In this document: positions 8,845 through 16,819 of the stretch, piece after piece | Layout: each line of letters begins with the position of its first letter | How positions within the stretch are numbered: position 1 is the stretch's first letter | From: Verrucomicrobiaceae bacterium | Lineage (GTDB): Bacteria; Verrucomicrobiota; Verrucomicrobiia; Verrucomicrobiales; Verrucomicrobiaceae | Direction: 5' to 3' | Assembly: GCA_027489965.1 (NCBI GenBank) | Contig: JAIXZA010000179.1 | Coordinates: 1-36,192, forward strand | Length of the DNA stretch: 36,192 nucleotides | The notes under the pieces: generated by a model | What the model was told of the DNA's origin: nothing | The model's database searches: none | The model's input: only the letters and a program-made list of their open reading frames with translations | Position numbers and translations under genes: made by a program

Positions 8845-10098
8845 CTACTCCGCTGGTGTGTAAGATTGAATTCTTTCGTAAACCTGCTTGGCGAGAATTT
8901 CATCACCGCCAAGAGCGTCTACGAGATCATCCAGCTCAGACTGAAGCAGCATCATACGGTCACCAAGACCGCCATTGATCAGCTTACGAGCAGTATCGAG
9001 ATTGATTCCGAGAGCTTTTTCCAGGTCATGGGCCGCATGGTCCATTTGGCCTTCAAAGACTTCAGCTGCATGCTCATCACGCTCGATCTGCAACTCCATG
9101 CCGACGAGGCGGGAGGTGAGGCGGGCATTCTGACCACGGCGACCGATGGCCTTGGATAGATCTTCTTCACTGACGGTCAGGCGGGCGCTTTTTTGATCAG
9201 GCGACACCTGGATCGACATGACTTTGATTGGCTTCAACGCCTCACGCACGAACTCAGCAGGATCAGCCTTCCAGCGGATGATGTCTACTTTTTCGTTGTT
9301 GAGCTCACGGACAATGTTTTTCACACGCGCACCGCGAAGGCCCACGCAGGCACCGACAGGATCCACTTTGTCATCGGCACTGTTGACGGCCAACTTTGTG
9401 CGATAACCAGCCTCACGAGAGATGCTGGAGATTTCGACGGTCTGATCACTGATTTCGGTGACTTCGAATTCAAAGAGACGACGCACAAAATTCACATGCG
9501 CACGGCTCAGCACGATCTCAGGGCCACGGGCACCTTCACGCTCCACTGCCTTGACGTAGAAACGCATGCGGTCACCCGGAGTGTAATCTTCCGTCGAGAC
9601 ACGTTCTTTGGATGGCATGGTGCCTTCAAATTTACCCAAATCCACGATCACGTCTGACTTGTCAAAACGACGGATGACTCCACTGACGACATCACCAGCG
9701 CGATCCTTGAATTCATCATAGAGATTTTCTTTCTCCGCCATGCGCAGACGCTGGAGCATGGTTTGCTTGGCCGTCTGGGCAGCGATACGACCCATGTTCT
9801 TTGGTGTGACTTCGATATCGATCTCATCACCGATTTCAGCGGTCTTTTTGAACAGACGCGCCTTCTCTAAAGTGAGTTCCTCCCATGGGTTAGTCACGGT
9901 CTCTACCGTCACTAGTTTTGCCCAGGCCTTGATCGTCCCCTTGTCAGGGTCAATGGCAATACGCAACTCGCGTGCGGGTCCGATGCTCTTCTTCGATGCG
10001 GCGAGAAGTGCCTGCGAAAGTGCCTCGACCATCTTCGTGCGGTCGATGCCCTTCTCTTTCTCGTAGTAGTCGAATAGTGCTTTAAGTTCGCTGATCAT
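8845..10098 (-). CDS. nusA: Transcription termination/antitermination factor NusA
   Basis: RNA-polymerase-bound factor controlling pausing, termination and antitermination. The 417-residue protein has the NusA N-terminal domain (MISELKALFDYYEKEKG, about 1-130), an S1 domain (GDVVSGVIRRFDKSDVIVDLG, about 135-200) and two KH domains with the signature GACVGLRGARVKNIVREL and LSKAIGRRGQNARL. A short helical tail of about 65 residues follows. The frame stays open 64 codons further upstream, but family similarity begins at the ATG at 10096-10098. A purine-rich AGAGAGGG lies about 11 bp before it, and the likely transcription start is near 10181, inside the open extension. It heads the leftward translation operon. 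The rimP gene that precedes nusA in most bacteria is absent, and the neighbour is divergent. Confidence 0.96.
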   Translation of the reverse strand: MISELKALFDYYEKEKGIDRTKMVEALSQALLAASKKSIGPARELRIAIDPDKGTIKAWAKLVTVETVTNPWEELTLEKARLFKKTAEIGDEIDIEVTPKNMGRIAAQTAKQTMLQRLRMAEKENLYDEFKDRAGDVVSGVIRRFDKSDVIVDLGKFEGTMPSKERVSTEDYTPGDRMRFYVKAVEREGARGPEIVLSRAHVNFVRRLFEFEVTEISDQTVEISSISREAGYRTKLAVNSADDKVDPVGACVGLRGARVKNIVRELNNEKVDIIRWKADPAEFVREALKPIKVMSIQVSPDQKSARLTVSEEDLSKAIGRRGQNARLTSRLVGMELQIERDEHAAEVFEGQMDHAAHDLEKALGINLDTARKLINGGLGDRMMLLQSELDDLVDALGGDEILAKQVYERIQSYTPAE

Positions 10099-10120
10099 AA
10101 AAATGGTACCCTCTCTAGAC

Positions 10121-10149
10121 AAAAAGAGAGCGGGGCAGGCCCCACTCTC
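10121..10149 (-). terminator. Intrinsic terminator-like hairpin in the nusA leader (putative attenuator)
   Basis: Read on the minus strand, 10149-10126 forms a 10-bp stem, GAGAGUGGGG pairing with CCCCGCUCUC with one U-G wobble and a CCUG tetraloop. It is followed directly by five U (10125-10121). On the plus strand the wobble becomes a C-A mismatch and no U-tract follows, so the structure is oriented leftward. It lies downstream of the predicted nusA promoter and 22 bp before the nusA ATG, with no minus-strand gene ending upstream, so it cannot be the terminator of a preceding gene. The 3' arm CUCUC is also complementary to the GAGAG of the nusA ribosome-binding region (about 10112-10116), so an alternative pairing is possible. 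Confidence 0.7.
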
Positions 10150-10187
10150 GCCAAAAAACAGAAGTTCGTCCGGGAAAGGAAAGTGGT

Positions 10188-10215
10188 ATTCTAGTACACA
10201 GAGATGATTCGGCAA
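10188..10215 (-). promoter_or_regulatory. Predicted sigma-70-type promoter for the nusA operon
   Basis: On the minus strand a -35-like TTGCCG (10215-10210, four of six consensus bases) is followed after 16 bp by the -10-like TAGAAT (10193-10188, five of six). Transcription would start near 10181 and give a leader of about 80 nt that contains the terminator-like hairpin. It is the best-placed promoter match in the nusA/phosphomutase divergent interval. This is a consensus match by eye only. Confidence 0.45.
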
Positions 10216-10326
10216 GCCAAAATTGAGAGTCGTTTCTAAGCCGAGTTCGGGGAACGGGCCAAAATCACCCTCCAAAAAATCTCCCCCCACGCCCTAAAGC
10301 GGTCTGAAATCACTCATTTGCGGGGA

Positions 10327-10354
10327 TTGCCAAGCGCCTGCTTCCCGCTATCCT
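10327..10354 (+). promoter_or_regulatory. Possible promoter of the phosphohexomutase gene
   Basis: TTGCCA (10327-10332, five of six of the -35 consensus), a 16-bp spacer and TATCCT (10349-10354, four of six of the -10 consensus). The implied start site is near 10361, only a few bases before the ATG at 10365, so the transcript would be nearly leaderless. No Shine-Dalgarno sequence is visible upstream of this ATG, which fits. The -10 match is weak, so this is tentative. Confidence 0.25.
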
Positions 10355-10364
10355 CGGCTTCCTC

Positions 10365-12329
10365 ATGTCACTCGAAGCCACTCTCCAGTCCGCGGCTGAC
10401 GCCGGTCAGCTCCTCAAATCCAGCCACGAAAACATCCTGGCCCTCCTCGCCGCCAGTCCTAATCCCCTTTACCGCACCAGCATCGAAGAACTCGCCTCCG
10501 CCAGCCAGTGGGATGAACTCAATGACCGCTTCTTCCAGGCCCTAAAATTTGGCACAGGCGGCCTGCGTGGACGCACTGTCGGCAAAATCGTGACCAAGGC
10601 CGAACGAGGTGAATCTACTGCCGATCAACGCCCCGACCATCCCTGTGTCGGCACGAACGCGATGAACTATTACAACGTCGGCCGTGCGACCCGTGGCCTC
10701 GTGGCCTATGCCAAGACCTATCGCCAAAATGCTGGCCTCAGTGGTAAACCAAGCATCGTCTTTGCTCACGACACCCGTCATTTCTCCGCCGAGTTCGCAC
10801 TGAAATGTGCCCAGATCGCTACCGAAATCGGTGCCGACATCTACCTCTTTGATGGCTGCCGCGCCACCCCTGAGATGTCTTTCGCCGTCCGCCAATTACG
10901 TGCAGACGCCGGAGTCATGCTCACCGCCAGTCACAATCCCGCTCACGATAACGGCTTTAAAGTCAATTTTAACGATGGTGCAGGCATCGTCGAGCCACAT
11001 GCCACAGGCATCATTAAAGAAGTCAATGCCCTCACCGACGAGTCCTACACTCCCCTGCCCCAGGATCAGCAGGGCAAAATCACCATGCTCGGCGCTGACA
11101 TGGACGCCCAGTATCTCGAGCGTGTCGAGACCATGATGCTCCAGCCAGAATTGCTCAAAGGAGATAAAGCCAAGAACCTCAAAATCGTCTTCACTGCCCT
11201 CCACGGCACTGGTGGCGTGCTCGTCCCCGTTCTGCTGAAAAAACTCGGCTTCAACTTCTTCACCGTTCCTGAACAGGACATCCGCGACGGACGCTTCCCC
11301 AGCGTCAAATCGCCGAATCCAGAAAACGCTCCTGCATTGAAAATGGCCGTCGATCTTGCCAATAAAGAAGGTGCAGACATCGTCATCGGTACCGACCCAG
11401 ACTGCGACCGCATGGGCGTCGGCGTCCGCAATGACAAGGGAGAAATGGTCCTCCTCACCGGCAATCAGACTGGCTCACTCATGGGTTGGTATCGCCTCAA
11501 GACGATGTTTGATCTCGGCATCCTCAATGACGCCAACAAAAAGAACGCCGTCTTTCTCAAGACCTTCGTCACCAGCCCTATGCAGGACACCATCGCCGCT
11601 AAATTTGGCGTGCAATGCGTGAACACCCTCACCGGCTTCAAGTGGATCAGCTCCAAGCTTGCCAAATACGAAGCCGCTCTGCCCGCAGACACCCTCGCTA
11701 AATATCGCGACCTCTCCGCCGCTGACTCCCGCACCGCCCGTCTCCAATACAGCAAGTTCCTCGTCTTTGGCGGAGAAGAAAGTTACGGCTACATGGGAGA
11801 CGACTTCAGCCGTGACAAAGATGGCAATGGAGCCGTCGTCATGTTCGCTGAACTCGCTGCCTATGCCGCCAGCCAAGACCTCACCATCGTCGGCCTATTG
11901 GATCAGATTTATTGTGATGTCGGCTACTTCCTTGAGGTCAATCAAAGCAAAGTCTTTGAAGGTGCCAGCGGAGCCGCCCAAATCGCCAAGCTCGCTGACA
12001 GCTACGGCAGCAATCCCCCGACCGAGGTCGATGGCAGCGCCGTCACCCAAGTGCGTGACTTCCGCAAGCCCGGCATCTTTGATGAAGAAGGTGATGCCAT
12101 CTCCACCGAGAAGATGCTCTTCGTCGATCTCGCCGACGGCCGCAGCTTTGCCGTCCGCCCCTCCGGCACCGAGCCGAAGATCAAATACTACATGTTCGCC
12201 CGCCAAGTCCCCGCGGCAGGCCAAAAACTCAGCGCCGACGAACTCGCCGCCGCCAAAGTCAAAGTCAGCGCCTCCCTGGAAAGCCTCTGGACCTTCCTAG
12301 AAAAAGACATCGACGCCCGACTCGCCTAA
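10365..12329 (+). CDS. Phospho-sugar mutase (phosphoglucomutase/phosphomannomutase family)
   Basis: Alpha-D-phosphohexomutase of 654 residues that interconverts sugar 1- and 6-phosphates, linking glycolysis with glycogen and nucleotide-sugar synthesis. All four domain signatures are present in order: FGTGGLRG near residue 63, the phosphoserine loop LTASHNP (Ser189), the Mg2+ loop GTDPDCDRMG (Asp345, Asp347, Asp349), the sugar loop GGEESYG (469-475), and the phosphate-binding RPSGTEPKIKYY near 608. The extended N-terminus and overall length place it with the PGM2/PgcA-like clade rather than with short bacterial ManB or GlmM. The choice between glucose and mannose phosphate cannot be settled from sequence. 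It is transcribed divergently from nusA and followed by a strong terminator. It probably supplies precursors for the glycosyltransferases nearby, though no operon link is visible. Confidence 0.94.
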   Translation: MSLEATLQSAADAGQLLKSSHENILALLAASPNPLYRTSIEELASASQWDELNDRFFQALKFGTGGLRGRTVGKIVTKAERGESTADQRPDHPCVGTNAMNYYNVGRATRGLVAYAKTYRQNAGLSGKPSIVFAHDTRHFSAEFALKCAQIATEIGADIYLFDGCRATPEMSFAVRQLRADAGVMLTASHNPAHDNGFKVNFNDGAGIVEPHATGIIKEVNALTDESYTPLPQDQQGKITMLGADMDAQYLERVETMMLQPELLKGDKAKNLKIVFTALHGTGGVLVPVLLKKLGFNFFTVPEQDIRDGRFPSVKSPNPENAPALKMAVDLANKEGADIVIGTDPDCDRMGVGVRNDKGEMVLLTGNQTGSLMGWYRLKTMFDLGILNDANKKNAVFLKTFVTSPMQDTIAAKFGVQCVNTLTGFKWISSKLAKYEAALPADTLAKYRDLSAADSRTARLQYSKFLVFGGEESYGYMGDDFSRDKDGNGAVVMFAELAAYAASQDLTIVGLLDQIYCDVGYFLEVNQSKVFEGASGAAQIAKLADSYGSNPPTEVDGSAVTQVRDFRKPGIFDEEGDAISTEKMLFVDLADGRSFAVRPSGTEPKIKYYMFARQVPAAGQKLSADELAAAKVKVSASLESLWTFLEKDIDARLA

Positions 12330-12365
12330 CCATTAGAAGGTTGAACGCGCCAACAATTGATGGTG

Positions 12366-12394
12366 GAGAAAGTGTGAGCTATTCACACTTTCTC
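12366..12394 (+). terminator. Hairpin terminator after the phosphohexomutase
   Basis: Perfect 12-bp inverted repeat, GAGAAAGTGTGA (12366-12377) and TCACACTTTCTC (12383-12394), with a 5-nt loop GCTAT, 37 bp after the mutase stop. The downstream tract TCTTC is only moderately T-rich. The position between two plus-strand genes suggests that pyrC has its own promoter. Confidence 0.7.
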
Positions 12395-12425
12395 TCTTCA
12401 ATCATACCACGCTAACCCAAAACTC

Positions 12426-13520
12426 ATGACACTGACCCTCCCGCGCTGGTTCGATCTCCACACGCATTTCCGTCAAGGCCCAGCAGTGGCCTCCTATATC
12501 AAAGCTCATCTTGATATGGGCTGCGCGGGAGCCTTGGCGATGCCGAACACGCAACCACCCGTTTCACGAGTTTCAGGCGCAGCACAGGCGGATGGCTGGT
12601 CCATTGAAAGCTACTCTGCCGAGCTGTTAGCTGCAGGAGCGCAGACCTTTGAGCAACTCATCGTGCCGCTTTATCTGACGCGGCAAACGACAGCGGCGAT
12701 GATCCGCGAAGGCGCGGCTTCGGGACTGCTACGCGCCTGCAAATACTACCCGCCGCATGGCACCACGAATTCCGAGCATGGGATGCCCATGGACGACCTC
12801 ATCGGCGGTGAAGTTTTCCAGGCGATGGAAGAATGCGGCACCATCCTCTGCATTCATGGCGAGCAACACGCGCTAACTGGAGCAGACTATATCGATGCTC
12901 AGCACAACGCGGAGACGCGATTCTACACGGAGCGGATGCCGCGCCTTCTCGCCGCCCACCCAAAGCTGCGCATTGTTTGTGAGCACATCACTACACGCAC
13001 AGCAGCGGAATTTGTGACCGCGGCTCCCGCTCATGTCGCTGCGACGATCACACCGCAGCATCTACTCTACACTCTGGGGCATTTGATTCAGGGACTAAAA
13101 TACCATCTCTATTGCCTGCCGATTGTGAAGTTTCAGGACGATCGTGCAGCCCTTCGATCTGCGGTGACGACTGCCGGCCAGGCTAAGTTTTTCGCCGGAA
13201 CAGACAGCGCACCCCATACAACTAAAGCAACGGCGTGCGGCTGCGCAGCTGGCTGCTTTACAGGAGGATGTGCTCCACAACTTTATGCCATGGCCTTTGA
13301 AGAAGCTGGCGTGGATCTCAGCAGTCTAGAGGGCCAGAGTCTCTTCGAGCGTTTTCTCTGCCTGAATGGCCCTGCGTTCTATGGCTTCCCAGCTTCAACG
13401 CAACGTTTCCAGATGGAGAAAGCTGTCTCTCAGACATCTCTACTTGAAACCCCTGCGGGTCCGATCACGCCACTTCCACTTGGAATGGGCATTGAGCTCA
13501 GTTGGCGAGTCCTCAGTTAA
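12426..13520 (+). CDS. pyrC: Dihydroorotase, class II
   Basis: Zinc amidohydrolase that cyclises carbamoyl-aspartate to dihydroorotate, the third step of pyrimidine synthesis. The 364-residue protein has the metal-binding HTHFRQG (His12, His14). The carboxylated-lysine region ACKYYPPHGTTNSEHG puts the likely bridging Lys at 106. Further ligands are CIHGE and CEHITT, and the catalytic Asp is in FFAGTDSAPHTT. The CGCAAGCFTGGCAPQLYA segment is typical of the PyrC class and not of the PyrB-associated class I enzymes. No other pyrimidine genes are adjacent. Its 3' end faces the next gene convergently with an 18-bp gap. Confidence 0.94.
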   Translation: MTLTLPRWFDLHTHFRQGPAVASYIKAHLDMGCAGALAMPNTQPPVSRVSGAAQADGWSIESYSAELLAAGAQTFEQLIVPLYLTRQTTAAMIREGAASGLLRACKYYPPHGTTNSEHGMPMDDLIGGEVFQAMEECGTILCIHGEQHALTGADYIDAQHNAETRFYTERMPRLLAAHPKLRIVCEHITTRTAAEFVTAAPAHVAATITPQHLLYTLGHLIQGLKYHLYCLPIVKFQDDRAALRSAVTTAGQAKFFAGTDSAPHTTKATACGCAAGCFTGGCAPQLYAMAFEEAGVDLSSLEGQSLFERFLCLNGPAFYGFPASTQRFQMEKAVSQTSLLETPAGPITPLPLGMGIELSWRVLS

Positions 13521-13538
13521 GCGTCAAAGTGGGTATCC

Positions 13539-15947
13539 TCACCACGGAATGCCATTCATCTGCCAGACGTCTGAGGCCAAAGGCTTGAGGCGAGTCGAGA
13601 TAGGGACATTTGGAGGCAGCGAGAAGGTCTGATATTCAAAAGCCTCCCGCTCTGAAGTGGTGAGGGGACGGCTGACAGAGACCACGAGGTTGCAGGATTG
13701 AGCTAGGCTAAGTCGCGTCAAATCTTCGTCAAAGGCACCTGGGTAGAGCGGCCCTTCACTAAAGATCATGGGGTGTCTGCCGATGCTAAGAGAACGGCGT
13801 GTGGTATCGTCACTTTCAGGTCTGCCACAAACGCTCCAGCGCGTGCTGGCGTCAGCGCCATCTCGGCCGGGAAGCAGCAAACAGGCTTGAATCATCGGAC
13901 CGGTGATGGTCATAGGTGCAAATTGCACAGTCGTGGCTTCAGGAACGAGCGCTTCAAAAAAGACTTCCTTTGCGGTGTCGTTATCACGAATAACGCGGAA
14001 TGCCCACTCCCAGCTGGGAATGAAGCTGACCCGCGCGGATAGACCTACCTGGATGAATTGACTCTGCCAGGGGAGATCCGTGAGGCTACTATCAGCGGCT
14101 AATAGCAGCCATTCGGGAGATGTTCCGAGCTGCTGGATTGCCTGAGCGATTTCTTGAATCAGGGCGTTTGAATCTGGGCTTTCTCCAGCCGCGGCTGCAC
14201 GCAGGCGACCTTGTTTGATCTGCCGACCTGTGCTGCTTTGCACGATCCAACTGTATTTACCAGAGGCAGCATCGCCCTTCATGACGACACTGATCCAGAG
14301 ACAGTTTGCCAACTCAGAACGCTCACGAAGTTCAGCCGAGATGGACCACAGTTCGATGGCGCTTTTATGCTCCAGCTGCTGCATGAGTCGTGGGTCGGCT
14401 TGCAATGCCTGAACGAGTCGAGATGGCGAACGGCTACCATGCAAATGGCGCAAGGCCAGCACACGAAGTTCTGTCGGCAAGCTGCGAGTGAGAGTAACAT
14501 CCCTATCTAAAAGTGTTTCATGCAGCGTGAAGAGTGTTTCCTCATCCACAATGGCCTCCGTCTCCAGTTTCCCCCAGGCGATGCGGAGTTGCTGCGTGCA
14601 AGTCTGCCAGGCGCTGAAATCCCGCAGCACTGGCATACGGCGCTGGGACTGACGCAGGGCCTGGGCATAAAGGATGACTTTTTCAACCGACTCAGGCCAC
14701 TCGGCCAGGATACGACCAAGGGTGTAAAGGCATTGATACCGATGAGCTAAGCGCGCCGCTGACTGTAGAAGGTCATGCTGCTTTTTCAGGGCATAGGACT
14801 GCGCCTTTTTACCAACCCAGGCTAGCGCTGCCAAGGGGTGTGTGAGCACGACTCCGCAGGCCTTCAGCTTTTGCCAGTCTGGATCATGATCGACTTCACG
14901 CAGCAGCCGAGTTTGAAAGATGTCTTCTTCATCACGGAATAACAGGGCCAATTCTTTAGCTTTGTCTGACTGTGGCGGCTCACCAGGGAAAGGCAGATCC
15001 TCCAGAGAAACCCGCAGGCTTTTGGGAGCACTCAGGCCGACTTCGGCCAGTGTCCAGGCCGCCACTTTGCAACGTTGCACAAAGGCAGCAGGAGCGCGCT
15101 CAGGCAGCAGATGCAGGGCCAGGGAGGTGAGGCGCGCGGATTCTGCATAGAGCCCAGCACAGCGCAGGGTCGAAGCGGCGTTCAGCAGGACTTCCACTTC
15201 GATAAGTGGCGTGGCTGCCTGCGGCGGACGCGAATCACGCAACAGTTGCCAGGTGCTCATGCACCAGGGTGAAATGTCAGCGAGCTGCTCTGTGGAGACG
15301 TCCGGATCATGACAGACGAGATGGACTAACTTGGTAATGACAGCCACGAGCAACCTGAGCGTGACCTTCTGGGAGAGCGGCATCCAGGCTTCTTCTCTCA
15401 GGAAATTCAGATCGATGCTGCGTCCGCATTTCCAGTCAGGACGGGCTTTGATCAGTAGAGCCTGCAAGTCTTTCATCAGACCGATTGGATCTCCAGCTAA
15501 AGCAGCGCGACATAGCCAGAGGCTGAGGGCACTGGAATGCGGGGCTACAGGCAAAGACGGAAGAGAAAGCTTCTCATGCAGCGCGCGCATGACATTTTCC
15601 TGCAGCAAGCATTCATCCTCAGCCAAGATAAGGCTGGGCATGAGCGACAAGGCTGCCCCATAGATCAGCGTTTCCTTTGATTGCAGCGCCGCTAAAATGA
15701 GGGCTGCGTTATTTTGGCGCTTCTCAGGGGGCGAATCAGAACACTGGGTGTGCCGCCAGAGTTGATAGTCCGGGCGTGATCCATGCTTGGCGTCCTGGGC
15801 CCGCCAGTAGTCGCGCAGGGCTGGCCTGCTAGGTTTGCCGTTTTGAGCGCTCCGCCACTGCTCGTATTCCTGGACGATCACGAACAAACTCACCGTCATT
15901 GCAGGTGTGGATGGTCGGCGGGATTGATGACGGTTAGGTGCTGACAT
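13539..15947 (-). CDS. Uncharacterised 802-residue protein, weak CHAT-like C-terminus
   Basis: I do not recognise this protein. It has no signal peptide or obvious membrane segment. The first 100 residues are polar and Trp-rich (YEQWRSAQNGK, RDYWRAQDAKHG). Residues about 110-560 are Leu/Ala-rich with regularly spaced Leu-Ala-Leu patterns, suggestive of an alpha-helical, possibly TPR-like solenoid. Near residues 612-645 the sequence EWLLLAADSSLTDLPW followed by VSFIPSWEWAF recalls the L-PDG-L-LPW and YIPS segments of CHAT peptidase domains. The usual catalytic HG and Cys motifs are not visible in the last 150 residues; LVVSVSRP stands where a Cys-containing strand would be expected. At best it is a degenerate CHAT-like module. 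The start could also be the ATG at MTVSLFVIV, 16 codons in. It is convergent with pyrC and divergent from the GT2 gene, so it stands alone. Confidence 0.75.
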   Translation of the reverse strand: MSAPNRHQSRRPSTPAMTVSLFVIVQEYEQWRSAQNGKPSRPALRDYWRAQDAKHGSRPDYQLWRHTQCSDSPPEKRQNNAALILAALQSKETLIYGAALSLMPSLILAEDECLLQENVMRALHEKLSLPSLPVAPHSSALSLWLCRAALAGDPIGLMKDLQALLIKARPDWKCGRSIDLNFLREEAWMPLSQKVTLRLLVAVITKLVHLVCHDPDVSTEQLADISPWCMSTWQLLRDSRPPQAATPLIEVEVLLNAASTLRCAGLYAESARLTSLALHLLPERAPAAFVQRCKVAAWTLAEVGLSAPKSLRVSLEDLPFPGEPPQSDKAKELALLFRDEEDIFQTRLLREVDHDPDWQKLKACGVVLTHPLAALAWVGKKAQSYALKKQHDLLQSAARLAHRYQCLYTLGRILAEWPESVEKVILYAQALRQSQRRMPVLRDFSAWQTCTQQLRIAWGKLETEAIVDEETLFTLHETLLDRDVTLTRSLPTELRVLALRHLHGSRSPSRLVQALQADPRLMQQLEHKSAIELWSISAELRERSELANCLWISVVMKGDAASGKYSWIVQSSTGRQIKQGRLRAAAAGESPDSNALIQEIAQAIQQLGTSPEWLLLAADSSLTDLPWQSQFIQVGLSARVSFIPSWEWAFRVIRDNDTAKEVFFEALVPEATTVQFAPMTITGPMIQACLLLPGRDGADASTRWSVCGRPESDDTTRRSLSIGRHPMIFSEGPLYPGAFDEDLTRLSLAQSCNLVVSVSRPLTTSEREAFEYQTFSLPPNVPISTRLKPLASDVWQMNGIPW

Positions 15948-16066
15948 GAGGGGGTTTAAAGGCTACTCGGATGTCCCATCAAGGCAAATGCCCATCTGCA
16001 AGAACTCATTCAAAAGCGACCTTTAATGGACAGATCAAGATTCCTTTCCACCATGCGCGCCCTTTC

Positions 16067-16819
16067 ATGAAGACATTGGTTCTTATCCCCAGCTATAACA
16101 CCGGACGCATCCTGCCGCTCACGGTGACTGAAGTGCCGGCGCAATGGCCCGATGTCTGGGTAGTGATGGACGGTAGCACAGATCAAAGTGAGGTGCTTTT
16201 ACAGCCGCTGCTTGCCGATCATCCAGGACTACGAGTCATCCATATACCGCAAAATGGCGGCAAAGGCGCGGCAGTGCTGCATGGCACAAAGTTGGCTCAA
16301 GAAGCCGGCTTTACTCACGTGCTGACCATCGACGCCGATGGCCAGCACCCAGCGGAAGACATCCCGCATTTCATTCAATTGGCCACCCAGCATCCCAATG
16401 GCGTGATGATGGGCTGTCCGGTTTTTGGTCCTGAAGCTCCCCAACTCCGTGTCCAAGGCCGCAAAATTTCCAACGGCTGGGCCAATCTGGAAACCCTGGG
16501 TTGGGGCATCCCAGATTCACTCTTTGGCATGAGGCTGTATCCCGTGGCGGCACTCCTGCGGGCTTTTCGGGGCACGATCTGGGCACGGCGCTTTGACTAC
16601 GACACGGAAATTGCCGTGCGCTTGGCTTGGCAGGGTGTGCCTATGATGGAGATACCAACCAAAGTACGCTACCTTACAGCTGAGGAAGGTGGCGTGTCTC
16701 AGTTCCGCTACTTCCGCGATAATAGCGTGCTAACCTGGATGCATTTGCGTTTATTGTTCGGCTTCATTTGGCGCATTCCCCTGCTCCTCTTTCGTGGTCG
16801 TAATCCTCTGAAGCCATGA
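16067..16819 (+). CDS. Glycosyltransferase family 2, aryl-polyene-cluster type
   Basis: GT-A fold glycosyltransferase of 250 residues. The start at 16067 (MKTLVLIPSYNTGR) matches the family; the frame is open 32 codons further upstream but that part resembles nothing. Motifs are VVMDGSTD (nucleotide binding), GGKGAAVLHG, the metal-binding DADGQHP, SLFGMRLYPV, RFDYDTEIAVRL and FRYFRDNSVLTWMHLRLLFG. The last segments are characteristic of the DPM1-like GT2 found in aryl polyene and xanthomonadin gene clusters. It shares an ATGA overlap with the following methyltransferase, which is the partner seen in those clusters. If the analogy holds, the pair would decorate a lipid or polyene at the inner membrane. 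The remaining cluster genes (ketosynthases, acyl carrier proteins, export) are not in the window. Confidence 0.88.
   Translation: MKTLVLIPSYNTGRILPLTVTEVPAQWPDVWVVMDGSTDQSEVLLQPLLADHPGLRVIHIPQNGGKGAAVLHGTKLAQEAGFTHVLTIDADGQHPAEDIPHFIQLATQHPNGVMMGCPVFGPEAPQLRVQGRKISNGWANLETLGWGIPDSLFGMRLYPVAALLRAFRGTIWARRFDYDTEIAVRLAWQGVPMMEIPTKVRYLTAEEGGVSQFRYFRDNSVLTWMHLRLLFGFIWRIPLLLFRGRNPLKP

Noticed and set aside
10099..10290. In-frame upstream extension of nusA by 64 codons
   Set aside because: The extension has no NusA similarity, contains the predicted promoter and terminator hairpin, and the canonical N-terminus starts at 10098 with a ribosome-binding site.
11659..12300. Plus-strand frame of 213 codons inside the phosphohexomutase
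   Set aside because: Out-of-frame shadow rich in Pro and Ser, overlapping essential mutase motifs.
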